Part shown: piece after piece, positions 51,807 through 58,682 of the stretch | How positions within the stretch are numbered: the stretch's first letter is position 1 | How the letters are laid out: each line of letters starts with the position of its first letter | Source: an uncultured Muribaculaceae bacterium | GTDB taxonomy: Bacteria; Bacteroidota; Bacteroidia; Bacteroidales; Muribaculaceae | Assembly: GCA_910584545.1 (NCBI GenBank) | Contig: CAJUBC010000002.1 | Coordinates: forward strand, 1-64,000 | Direction of reading: 5' to 3' | Length of the DNA stretch: 64,000 nucleotides | Notes under the pieces: generated by a model | The model's database searches: none | What the model saw: only the letters and a program-made list of their open reading frames with translations | What the model was told of the DNA's origin: nothing | Translations under genes and position numbers: made by a program

Positions 51807-54149
51807 TCAGTCCTCGACGGTCTTGAAGAGGTCTGAGGGAGCGGTCTGCATCTCTTGTATCACTGTTGCGGTCTGTATCTTGACGGCACCGGGCGCCTTG
51901 GGTGCGGACACGCGGGATGGAGACTGTGTCTCATAACCTTCCACGCCTTCGTAACCGAGTGCGTTGATGTCGATGTTCGGGTTCCATTTTACTATATAGG
52001 CCGGAATCGCGAATCGCCAGCCGTTGGCGTAGTCCGTGTCGAATTGGTTGCAAACGACCGGATACCAGTTTCCGGAAGTCTCGTCGCTCTCAATCCAGTG
52101 GCGCCGGGTAATCGGCATGCTCCATCGCTTCTGGTCGAACCAGCCGTGACCTTCGCCCCAGAGTTCGATCCTGCGGGCCTTGCGAAGTTCGGCAGGAAGA
52201 TCTGAATCGGGAGTAAGAAGCTGACCCTCGGGGTTACGCATTGTGTTGAATGTGTTGAGAAGTTCCGTTGCTTTTGCTCGCTCTCCGAGGTTGATCGCAG
52301 CTTCAATAGCCGAGAGATAGACCTCATCGGAACGCATGAACAACAAGGGTCCGCTACTATACCCATCTTTACCATAGAACTTTATCTGGGCACCGAATTG
52401 GACGGGAACCTTCTCCTGCGCATAGGAGAATGCGGAATATTCAGCACCCTCCGGTTTGCTTTTCTTATAATAGCTGATGAATCTATCCTGATTCATGGTA
52501 GCCGTGAGTTTTGCAACATCCATATAGTTACTATTGTACCATCCGCTCATTGCATTGTACGGTCTCAGACTTTTTGGTAGCTGGTCGGGCATCACGTAAA
52601 GCGAGCGGCGAACATCAGTTTCAGGAATCGAGAGATAGAGATCCTTGTCGATTGCTCCGGCTCCAATTCCCCATGCTGAAGGATATGCACCGTTGCATGC
52701 GTTGATTGCACCCCAGGACCAATAATATAGGATATTGTCTCCGTTAAGTGTGCCGTCGGAGGCCCAGATCCAGGAATCCTTAGGCTCAATGAATCCCGAT
52801 TTCAAATCCTCATTGGAGGTCAGGGGCTTTTCGCCCAGAATGGTTTCGGCGAGGCGGGTAACCTCTGTCCAGTTTTCAGCAAGCATCTCGAAACGCAACC
52901 TCACTCCCCGTGCCACATTACGTGTCGGTTCGTTGATGGCGTTTCGGCTCTCTGTGAGGATATTCTCCGCCTCAATCAGGTCCTCTCTGCACTGCGCGTA
53001 GATTTCCTCCATTGTGGCGAGAGGAAAATCTTCGGCTGTATATGAAGTATAGAGCGGAGCTACAAGTCGCGAGCGATTTTTGTCAGACCAGCGGGGGCCG
53101 TAGCACTGCAGCAGTCGGAGGTAGCCTTGGCTGCGGAGAACCAACATCTGTCCGCGCACTGTCTTGCGCTCCGCTTCCGTGGCGTCGGTGAAGCGGTCGA
53201 GGTATGTCAGAACCAGATTGGCATGGTTGATGTAAGAGAAAGCGTTGGCCCAGGGAAGACAATCGTATGTATAGTTCGCATGGGTGAGATAGTCCATGGA
53301 GAGACCGGAAGCCGTCATGTTATTGACATAGTCCTGTGAAAGATAGTTACCTACGAAACTCATGATGCTACCCTCTCCATTATTGCCACTGTAAAAAGAT
53401 ATGTCATCATGTTGGCGATATAGTTCCGAAAGGGCATTGTCTGCCGCGCTACGCAGCATGGCATAATCCGGACGAACGCTTGATGCTGTAAGCTCCAATG
53501 GCTCGTTAGGCATTGAGATGGTAAAACTCCATTTGTTGGTATCCAAACGTTCCCATCCTGCGGGGTTCTCTATCTGATTTATTGTATTGGCTCGGTTTTC
53601 ACTCCTCTCTTGGTAATTCTGTATCCTGAGGAATGTAAGTGTTTCGACTCCGAGAGAACTGAAGTAGGGTGTGGAGACGCTTCCGTCCGGACTCGTACCG
53701 GTATATACGGGATAGTAGGCTAACTTTGGATATGATCCGTTAGGAACGGTTACGGTAATTTTGATTGTGGCCCCGTATGGTATGTCTCCGGCACGTGTCG
53801 AGGAATCGTCAATAATCTCGTATGAGATTTTTATGTCATCGTTTTTCGACTTTACTGTCAGCGGATAGCTTTCTTCGCCTGGTTTCACGAAACGGATGCG
53901 CACAGGCACCGAGTTCTCGTCCATGGTCTGGGAACATACCACGCTATATCCGACATCCTCATAGCCACTAACCTGAAAATTCGCGTAGCCGGGGTAAGCA
54001 TATGTCGACCAAAATCTCTCCCCCTTGGCGTTGATGTAGTCGATGCGTGTGTCCTCTCCGGGACGTAGCTGTGCGGAGGCGGCTGGGATCAGGGGGCAGA
54101 AGGAGGTTGCCATGCAGATCGCCATCACTATTATTCTATTGATTCTCAT
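51807..54149 (-). CDS. SusD-like protein with N-terminal extension, copy 1
   Basis: 780 residues. The signal peptide ends AASAQ (cleavage near residue 27) with no lipobox cysteine, unlike true SusD lipoproteins. Residues about 28-225 form a beta-rich extension that begins RIDYINAKGERFWST and closes with WSFTISMPNEPLELTA, similar to the end of a divergent InlB B-repeat. Residues about 226-730 are SusD/RagB-like: a helical start RPDYAMLRSAADNALSELY and the C-terminal region LLFMRSDEVYLSAIEAAINL then ELRKARRIELWGEGHGWFDQKRW. No SusC gene is adjacent. It overlaps by 4 bases the upstream small exported protein, and the pair is duplicated at 54927-57865. Surface anchoring and ligand are unknown. 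Confidence 0.8.
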   Translation of the reverse strand: MRINRIIVMAICMATSFCPLIPAASAQLRPGEDTRIDYINAKGERFWSTYAYPGYANFQVSGYEDVGYSVVCSQTMDENSVPVRIRFVKPGEESYPLTVKSKNDDIKISYEIIDDSSTRAGDIPYGATIKITVTVPNGSYPKLAYYPVYTGTSPDGSVSTPYFSSLGVETLTFLRIQNYQERSENRANTINQIENPAGWERLDTNKWSFTISMPNEPLELTASSVRPDYAMLRSAADNALSELYRQHDDISFYSGNNGEGSIMSFVGNYLSQDYVNNMTASGLSMDYLTHANYTYDCLPWANAFSYINHANLVLTYLDRFTDATEAERKTVRGQMLVLRSQGYLRLLQCYGPRWSDKNRSRLVAPLYTSYTAEDFPLATMEEIYAQCREDLIEAENILTESRNAINEPTRNVARGVRLRFEMLAENWTEVTRLAETILGEKPLTSNEDLKSGFIEPKDSWIWASDGTLNGDNILYYWSWGAINACNGAYPSAWGIGAGAIDKDLYLSIPETDVRRSLYVMPDQLPKSLRPYNAMSGWYNSNYMDVAKLTATMNQDRFISYYKKSKPEGAEYSAFSYAQEKVPVQFGAQIKFYGKDGYSSGPLLFMRSDEVYLSAIEAAINLGERAKATELLNTFNTMRNPEGQLLTPDSDLPAELRKARRIELWGEGHGWFDQKRWSMPITRRHWIESDETSGNWYPVVCNQFDTDYANGWRFAIPAYIVKWNPNIDINALGYEGVEGYETQSPSRVSAPKAPGAVKIQTATVIQEMQTAPSDLFKTVED

Positions 54150-54706
54150 TTCGTAAGGATTTTAAAGGTTGAACTTCCCGCCTTTACGATATGCACACCG
54201 GCGCCGAGTGCGCGGATGTCGATCTTACAGTCGGATGAAACTCTCTTCTCGTACTGCAGCTGTCCTGACACGGAGTGAACCGTCACGTCTATGGGAGACT
54301 CGACTCCGGATATGGAGACGACCCCATTCTCGAGGTCGACGCGGACATTGGTCCCTGTCCTTATCTCATCCACAGATACGAGACCGGTGAACGACAGATC
54401 GCTGACTTTCTCCACCTCCATATTGAAATGGATTTTACCCGGATTCTGTCCGGCTTCGGGATTTCCCGCCTCTTCGTATGGCTGACCCTTGTCGTCAAAT
54501 GACACCATACCGGTGCATACCATTAGATTGAACGGGGATCCGGGTTCATAAAGATACCAGATAGTTCCGGTCATCTGGTTGGTGAGTTCGACGGAGACTG
54601 TGGTTCCATCGCGCAGCAACGCTCTCATCTCCCCCTTGACCGCGAGCATCGGCAGTGCTGCGAAAGCGAGAAGGCCGGCAACTAACAGTTGTCTGATTTT
54701 ACGCAT
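54146..54706 (-). CDS. Small exported protein with sorting-domain-like C-terminus, copy 1
   Basis: 186 residues. Signal peptide MRKIRQLLVAGLLAFAALPMLA, then a domain beginning KGEMRALLRDGTTVSVEL. The C-terminal 65 or so residues (IDVTVHSVSGQLQYEKRV, IDIRALGAGVHIVKAG, ending FKILTK) follow the type A sorting domain pattern of type IX secretion substrates (beta strands around VxSxxG, a L-x-x-GVYIVK-like strand, and a terminal basic K). Known T9SS substrates use such a tail for export; whether this organism has the system cannot be seen here. It overlaps the SusD-like gene by 4 bases. The paralogue at 57293 is nearly identical in the C-terminal part but not in the N-terminal half. Confidence 0.75.
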   Translation of the reverse strand: MRKIRQLLVAGLLAFAALPMLAVKGEMRALLRDGTTVSVELTNQMTGTIWYLYEPGSPFNLMVCTGMVSFDDKGQPYEEAGNPEAGQNPGKIHFNMEVEKVSDLSFTGLVSVDEIRTGTNVRVDLENGVVSISGVESPIDVTVHSVSGQLQYEKRVSSDCKIDIRALGAGVHIVKAGSSTFKILTK

Positions 54707-54737
54707 ATATTATTTGATGAAGTGCCTGGTGTTTCAT
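54699..54737 (-). CDS. Possible leader peptide (uORF), copy 1
   Basis: A 12-codon reading frame (MKHQALHQIIYA) that ends by overlapping the start of the small exported protein gene. The second operon copy has a related frame, MKQQALQ, in the same place, with several synonymous differences. No strong ribosome-binding site decides the matter, so this is speculative. Confidence 0.25.
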   Translation of the reverse strand: MKHQALHQIIYA

Positions 54738-54836
54738 GATTTGATGATTGTTTCGGGTGTAGATGTAAAGGATGTCAAGATGGGCAGGCGCTTCGTTAAA
54801 TCCCTCTTTTCAGCCTTGTCATCAGGATATCGTCAA

Positions 54837-54868
54837 CAAAGTTAGTAATTTACAGTGATATTGCCAAA
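54837..54868 (-). promoter_or_regulatory. Promoter of duplicated operon copy 1
   Basis: On the minus strand TTTG (54868-54865) and TAACTTTG (54844-54837) are separated by 20 bases, a full consensus match. The start near 54830 gives a leader of about 125 bases, which contains the shared motif TTTAACGAAGCGC (54800-54788). Copy 2 has no matching promoter. Confidence 0.75.
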
Positions 54869-54871
54869 TAT

Positions 54872-54904
54872 AAGAAGAGGCCCCGCATCGCGGAGTCTCT
54901 TCTT
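54872..54904 (-). terminator. Terminator of duplicated operon copy 2
   Basis: A 15-bp stem with one G-T pair and one mismatch (54872-54886 with 54890-54904) and an ATC loop. Its core is identical over 16 bases to the terminator of copy 1. It separates the copy 2 operon from the copy 1 promoter. Confidence 0.7.
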
Positions 54905-54926
54905 TTACTGATTCATTATGGTTTTT

Positions 54927-57296
54927 TCAGTCCTCGACGGTCTTGAGGAAGTCCGAGGGTGCGGACAGCATCTCCTGCTTTACGGGTGCTGTAGGCATCA
55001 TTCCGGAAGAGGGTATTGTGACCGCTGCCTTGCGGGGAGCGGGCCACGGCTCTTCTGTGTATCCATACACCTCTTCGTAATCCAGCTTGTTCACGTCGAT
55101 GTATGGGTTCCAAACGGTGATGTATTCAGGAATAGGGAAGCGCCAGCCGTTGGCGAAGTCGGTGTCCAGATACTGTATGACGGTAGGATACCAGTTGCCG
55201 GACTCTGTGTCGTTCTCTACCCAGTGGCGGCATCTCATGGGCTGAGACCAGCGCTTCAGGTCGAACCAGCTGTGACCCTCGCCCCAGAGTTCTATTCTGC
55301 GCGCCTTGTGTATTTCGGCAAGAATATCATCGTCCTGGGAAAGAAGATTTCCCGAAGGATTGCGCATCGTATTGAAGCGGTTGATAAGCTCTGCCGCCTT
55401 TGAAACGTCACCGAGGTTGGCATACGCCTCTGCGGCGGAGAGGTATACCTCGTCGGAACGCATGAAGAGAAGTGCTCCCTCATACGATTTTGCATCGGGA
55501 GCATAGAACTTCACCTGCGCTCCGAATTGTATCGGAACGTTATCGCCATAACCACAGGTAAACGCGGAATTGATTACGCCTTCAGGTTTTAGTTTTTTAT
55601 AATGGTTTATGAACCCTGTCTGCTTTTTTGAAACCGCGAGATTGTTTATGTCGATATTGGAAGAATCATACCAGCCGGCCATCTCATCATACGGTTGCAT
55701 GTCCGCCTCGAATCGGTCGGGCATCACATACAGCGCGCGGCGCACGTCACTCTCCGGAATCGAGAGATAAAGGTCTTTTTCAATTGCCCCGGCACCCATC
55801 TGCCATGCGGCGGGATATGCACCGTTGCATGCGTTGATTGCATTCCAGGACCAATAGAAAAGGTTGTTTTTTCCAAACAGTGTGCCGTCGGCACCCCATA
55901 TCCATGATTCGGCAGGCTCAAAGAATCCGGATTTCAGATCTTCGTCGGTGGTAAGAGGCTTCTCTTTCAAGATGCTTTCGGCAAGTTGCGTCACCTCTGT
56001 CCAGTTCTCGGCAAGCATTTCGAAACGCAACCTTATTCCCCGTGCCGCATTCTTGTCCGGCTCGTTAAATGTATCGCTTTTCTCGGGAAGCATTTTCTCC
56101 GCCTCGATCAGGTCCATTCTGCATTGCGCGTAGATTTCCTCCATTGAGGCGAGAGGAAGGTCCTGGGCGGAGTATGTGGTGTAGAGAGGAGCCACAAGCC
56201 TCGAGCGGTTCCGGTCGGACCAGCGGGGACCGTAGCACTGCATCAGGCGCAGATAACCCAGACTGCGGAGTACATACATCTGGCCGCGCACGGTATTGCG
56301 CTCCTCCTCTGTCGCTGCGGTGAACTGGTCAAGATATCTCAGAATCAGGTTCGCATGGTTGATATACGAGAATGAGTTGGTCCATGGCAATGCCGTGTAC
56401 ATTAAGTTCGCATAATAGAGGTAATTCATGGAAAGGCCTTTTTGCGTAAGCTCGCTGACAAAGTCCTGCGAAAGGTCGTTTCCCACATAGCTCATGATGC
56501 TTCCCTCTCCGTTATTGCCTGAGTACAGATTCATATCTTTATGCTGGCGGTATAGTTCCGACAGGGCCATGTCGGCGGCGTTGCGCAATAAGACATAATC
56601 GGGGCGAACGGCTGATGCGGTGATGTCAAGTGGCTCGTTGGGCATGTAAAATGAAAAATACCATTTGTCGGTTTCGTACATATCGCGTTTCCATACGTAG
56701 GGATTTTCTATGGCGTCGATATAATTCTTCCGGTATTCTCCCTGTTCATGGTCGCGCTCGACGCTGTATTGGGACAGAGCCTCCAATCCGAGCGATGAGA
56801 GTTCCCACGTGTTTGTCTCTCCATTCGGATAAGTCCAGGAGTAGGCAAGATGACAGGCTATTGTCGGAAATGAACCGGATGGGGCGGTTACGGTAAGCTT
56901 TATTTCCGCCCCGGAAGGAATGTCGCCGGTTTGGGTGGAGGATTCGCCGACTATGTTGTACGAAATCGTGACATCGTCGTTTTGCGACCTAACTGTCAAT
57001 GGGTAGCTCATTCCATCGGGCTGAACGAAACGGATCTGTTCCGGCGTGGATTTTTCATCGACGGTTTGGGGGCATTTCACCGAGAATCCGGAGCTCTTAT
57101 CTCCGTTAACCGAGAAATATATGTTGCCCGGATACGGGCTTGTCGACCAGAATCTCTCTCCCTTGGCGTTGATGTAGTCGATGCGGGTACCCCCTCCGAA
57201 ACTCATCTGTGCCGAAGCGGTAGGGATGAAGGATGTGAATGCGGCAACCATGCAGGCCATGATTCCCATTATTCTGTTTATTCTGAAGATACTCAT
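54927..57296 (-). CDS. SusD-like protein with N-terminal extension, copy 2
   Basis: 789 residues, paralogous to the 51807-54149 protein along its whole length. It has the same kind of signal peptide (ending TASAQ, no lipobox) and the same start of the extension (RIDYINAKGERFWST). The extension ends WYFSFYMPNEPLDITA, and the SusD/RagB region includes RPDYVLLRNAADMALSELYRQH, ALLFMRSDEVYLSAAEAYANL and ARRIELWGEGHSWFDLKRW. The SusD-like part is clearly more conserved between copies than the N-terminal extension. Both end in the same short motif (APSD, two hydrophobics, KTVED). It overlaps the upstream small gene by 4 bases. No SusC partner lies nearby. Confidence 0.8.
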   Translation of the reverse strand: MSIFRINRIMGIMACMVAAFTSFIPTASAQMSFGGGTRIDYINAKGERFWSTSPYPGNIYFSVNGDKSSGFSVKCPQTVDEKSTPEQIRFVQPDGMSYPLTVRSQNDDVTISYNIVGESSTQTGDIPSGAEIKLTVTAPSGSFPTIACHLAYSWTYPNGETNTWELSSLGLEALSQYSVERDHEQGEYRKNYIDAIENPYVWKRDMYETDKWYFSFYMPNEPLDITASAVRPDYVLLRNAADMALSELYRQHKDMNLYSGNNGEGSIMSYVGNDLSQDFVSELTQKGLSMNYLYYANLMYTALPWTNSFSYINHANLILRYLDQFTAATEEERNTVRGQMYVLRSLGYLRLMQCYGPRWSDRNRSRLVAPLYTTYSAQDLPLASMEEIYAQCRMDLIEAEKMLPEKSDTFNEPDKNAARGIRLRFEMLAENWTEVTQLAESILKEKPLTTDEDLKSGFFEPAESWIWGADGTLFGKNNLFYWSWNAINACNGAYPAAWQMGAGAIEKDLYLSIPESDVRRALYVMPDRFEADMQPYDEMAGWYDSSNIDINNLAVSKKQTGFINHYKKLKPEGVINSAFTCGYGDNVPIQFGAQVKFYAPDAKSYEGALLFMRSDEVYLSAAEAYANLGDVSKAAELINRFNTMRNPSGNLLSQDDDILAEIHKARRIELWGEGHSWFDLKRWSQPMRCRHWVENDTESGNWYPTVIQYLDTDFANGWRFPIPEYITVWNPYIDVNKLDYEEVYGYTEEPWPAPRKAAVTIPSSGMMPTAPVKQEMLSAPSDFLKTVED

Positions 57297-57865
57297 TTCG
57301 TTAGAATTTTAAAGGTTGAACTTCCCGCCTTAACGATATGGACACCGGCCCCGAGAAGCCGGATGTCGATTTTCCGGTCGGATGAAACTTTCTCCTCGTA
57401 CTGCAGCTGGCCCGATACGGAATGGACCGTCACATCCACCGGCGATACTATTCCGGAAAGGGAGACTACTCCGTTCTCGAGGTCGACGCCGATGTCGGCC
57501 CCCCCCTGGATTTCATCCACCGATACGATGTCGGCGAACGACAGATCGCTGATTTCGTCCATCTCCATGTCGAAATAGATTTTTCCGTGCTCCTCTCCGG
57601 TATTGGGATCACCTTCGGCCTCATACGGCTCGCCGGTGTAGTCAAAAGCAATTTTACCGGAATATACCAGCAGGTTGTAGTGGGGGGTAAACCCAAGAAT
57701 GTAATAGAACGTTCCCTGCATTTTGTCGGCAAGTTCTACGGAGACGGTGGTTCCGTCGCGCAGCGACACCCTCATTTCCCCTTTGTCCGCTGACATCGGC
57801 AGAGCGGCGAGCAGAACAAGGACAATGACTGCTAATTGTTTGAATTTGTGCATAGATAGTTTCAT
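57293..57865 (-). CDS. Small exported protein with sorting-domain-like C-terminus, copy 2
   Basis: 190 residues, signal peptide about 1-27 (MKLSMHKFKQLAVIVLVLLA, ending SA). The start may be Met1 (57865) or Met5 (57853); Met1 is preferred because a possible short upstream frame ends on it, as in copy 1. After KGEMRVSLRDGTTVSVEL the middle differs much from copy 1, while the last 65 residues (VDVTVHSVSGQLQYEEKV, IDIRLLGAGVHIVKAG, FKILTK) are nearly the same. This tail resembles a T9SS type A sorting domain. The gene starts about 110 bases after the rpe stop with no recognisable promoter, so readthrough from rpe is possible. Confidence 0.75.
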   Translation of the reverse strand: MKLSMHKFKQLAVIVLVLLAALPMSADKGEMRVSLRDGTTVSVELADKMQGTFYYILGFTPHYNLLVYSGKIAFDYTGEPYEAEGDPNTGEEHGKIYFDMEMDEISDLSFADIVSVDEIQGGADIGVDLENGVVSLSGIVSPVDVTVHSVSGQLQYEEKVSSDRKIDIRLLGAGVHIVKAGSSTFKILTK

Positions 57866-57928
57866 TGAAGCGCTTGTTGTTTCATGATTCGATATATTGT
57901 TGACAAGAGATGACGCGAATATGGGTTA

Positions 57929-57941
57929 GCGCTTCGTTAAA
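57929..57941 (-). promoter_or_regulatory. Conserved leader motif shared by both duplicated operons
   Basis: TTTAACGAAGCGC on the minus strand, identical to 54800-54788 upstream of copy 1. In copy 1 it lies inside the predicted leader RNA. It may be a regulator site or simply duplicated sequence. Confidence 0.4.
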
Positions 57942-57973
57942 ACCCGTCTCGAATCCCTCTCTCGTCAGTATGG

Positions 57974-58618
57974 TCAGAGCGCGCGGAGACCGGCGATAGC
58001 TGCCTTCGGATCGGCGTGGCGGAACACATAGCTCCCGGCGACGACCATATCGGCTCCGGCTCCTGCAAGTTCAGCTCCGGTCTCTCCGTTGACGCCGCCG
58101 TCGATTTCTATAACGGCGTGCGAACCGGTCCGGTCCACGAGTTCACGGAGCTCACGTGTCTTCTCGAGAGTGTGCCTGATGAAAGGCTGACCGCCGAATC
58201 CGGGATTGACCGACATGAGCAGCACGAGGTCGAGGTCTCCGATGATGTCGACGAGTGTCGATACCGGAGTGGCGGGGCAGAGCGTTACGCCCGCTTTCAT
58301 TCCTGCGTCGTGGATGGCCTGCACGGTGCGGTGGATATGCACGCATGCCTCCTGATGGAAGTTCATGATCTCGGCCCCGAGGTCGCGTACCTGCGATATC
58401 CAGTTCTGGGGCTCCACTATCATCAGGTGTACGTCGAGGGGTTTGCGGCATATTTTCGACACGGCTTTCATCACCGGAAAACCGAACGATATGTTGGGTA
58501 CGAATACGCCGTCCATCACGTCGAGATGAAGATAATCGGCCTCCGACTCGTTGATCATCCGGATGTCAGGCTCAAGGTTGGCGAAATTGGCTGCCAAAAG
58601 TGAGGGTGATACTTTCAT
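57974..58618 (-). CDS. rpe: Ribulose-phosphate 3-epimerase
   Basis: 214-residue TIM-barrel enzyme that interconverts ribulose-5-phosphate and xylulose-5-phosphate in the pentose phosphate pathway. Signatures are MKVSPSLLAANFANLEPDI, LHLDVMDGVFVPNISFG with the catalytic Asp and metal ligands, DVHLMIVEPQNWI, LLMSVNPGFGGQPFI and EIDGGVNGET. Length is normal. It lies between ligA (upstream, minus strand) and copy 2 of the duplicated operon, whose duplicated sequence begins almost at its stop codon. Confidence 0.96.
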   Translation of the reverse strand: MKVSPSLLAANFANLEPDIRMINESEADYLHLDVMDGVFVPNISFGFPVMKAVSKICRKPLDVHLMIVEPQNWISQVRDLGAEIMNFHQEACVHIHRTVQAIHDAGMKAGVTLCPATPVSTLVDIIGDLDLVLLMSVNPGFGGQPFIRHTLEKTRELRELVDRTGSHAVIEIDGGVNGETGAELAGAGADMVVAGSYVFRHADPKAAIAGLRAL

Positions 58619-58682
58619 TGGTACATATATTAAGGTTATAGAAAGTTTTTGTTATTGATGTATTATGTTTTTTTTGATAGCG

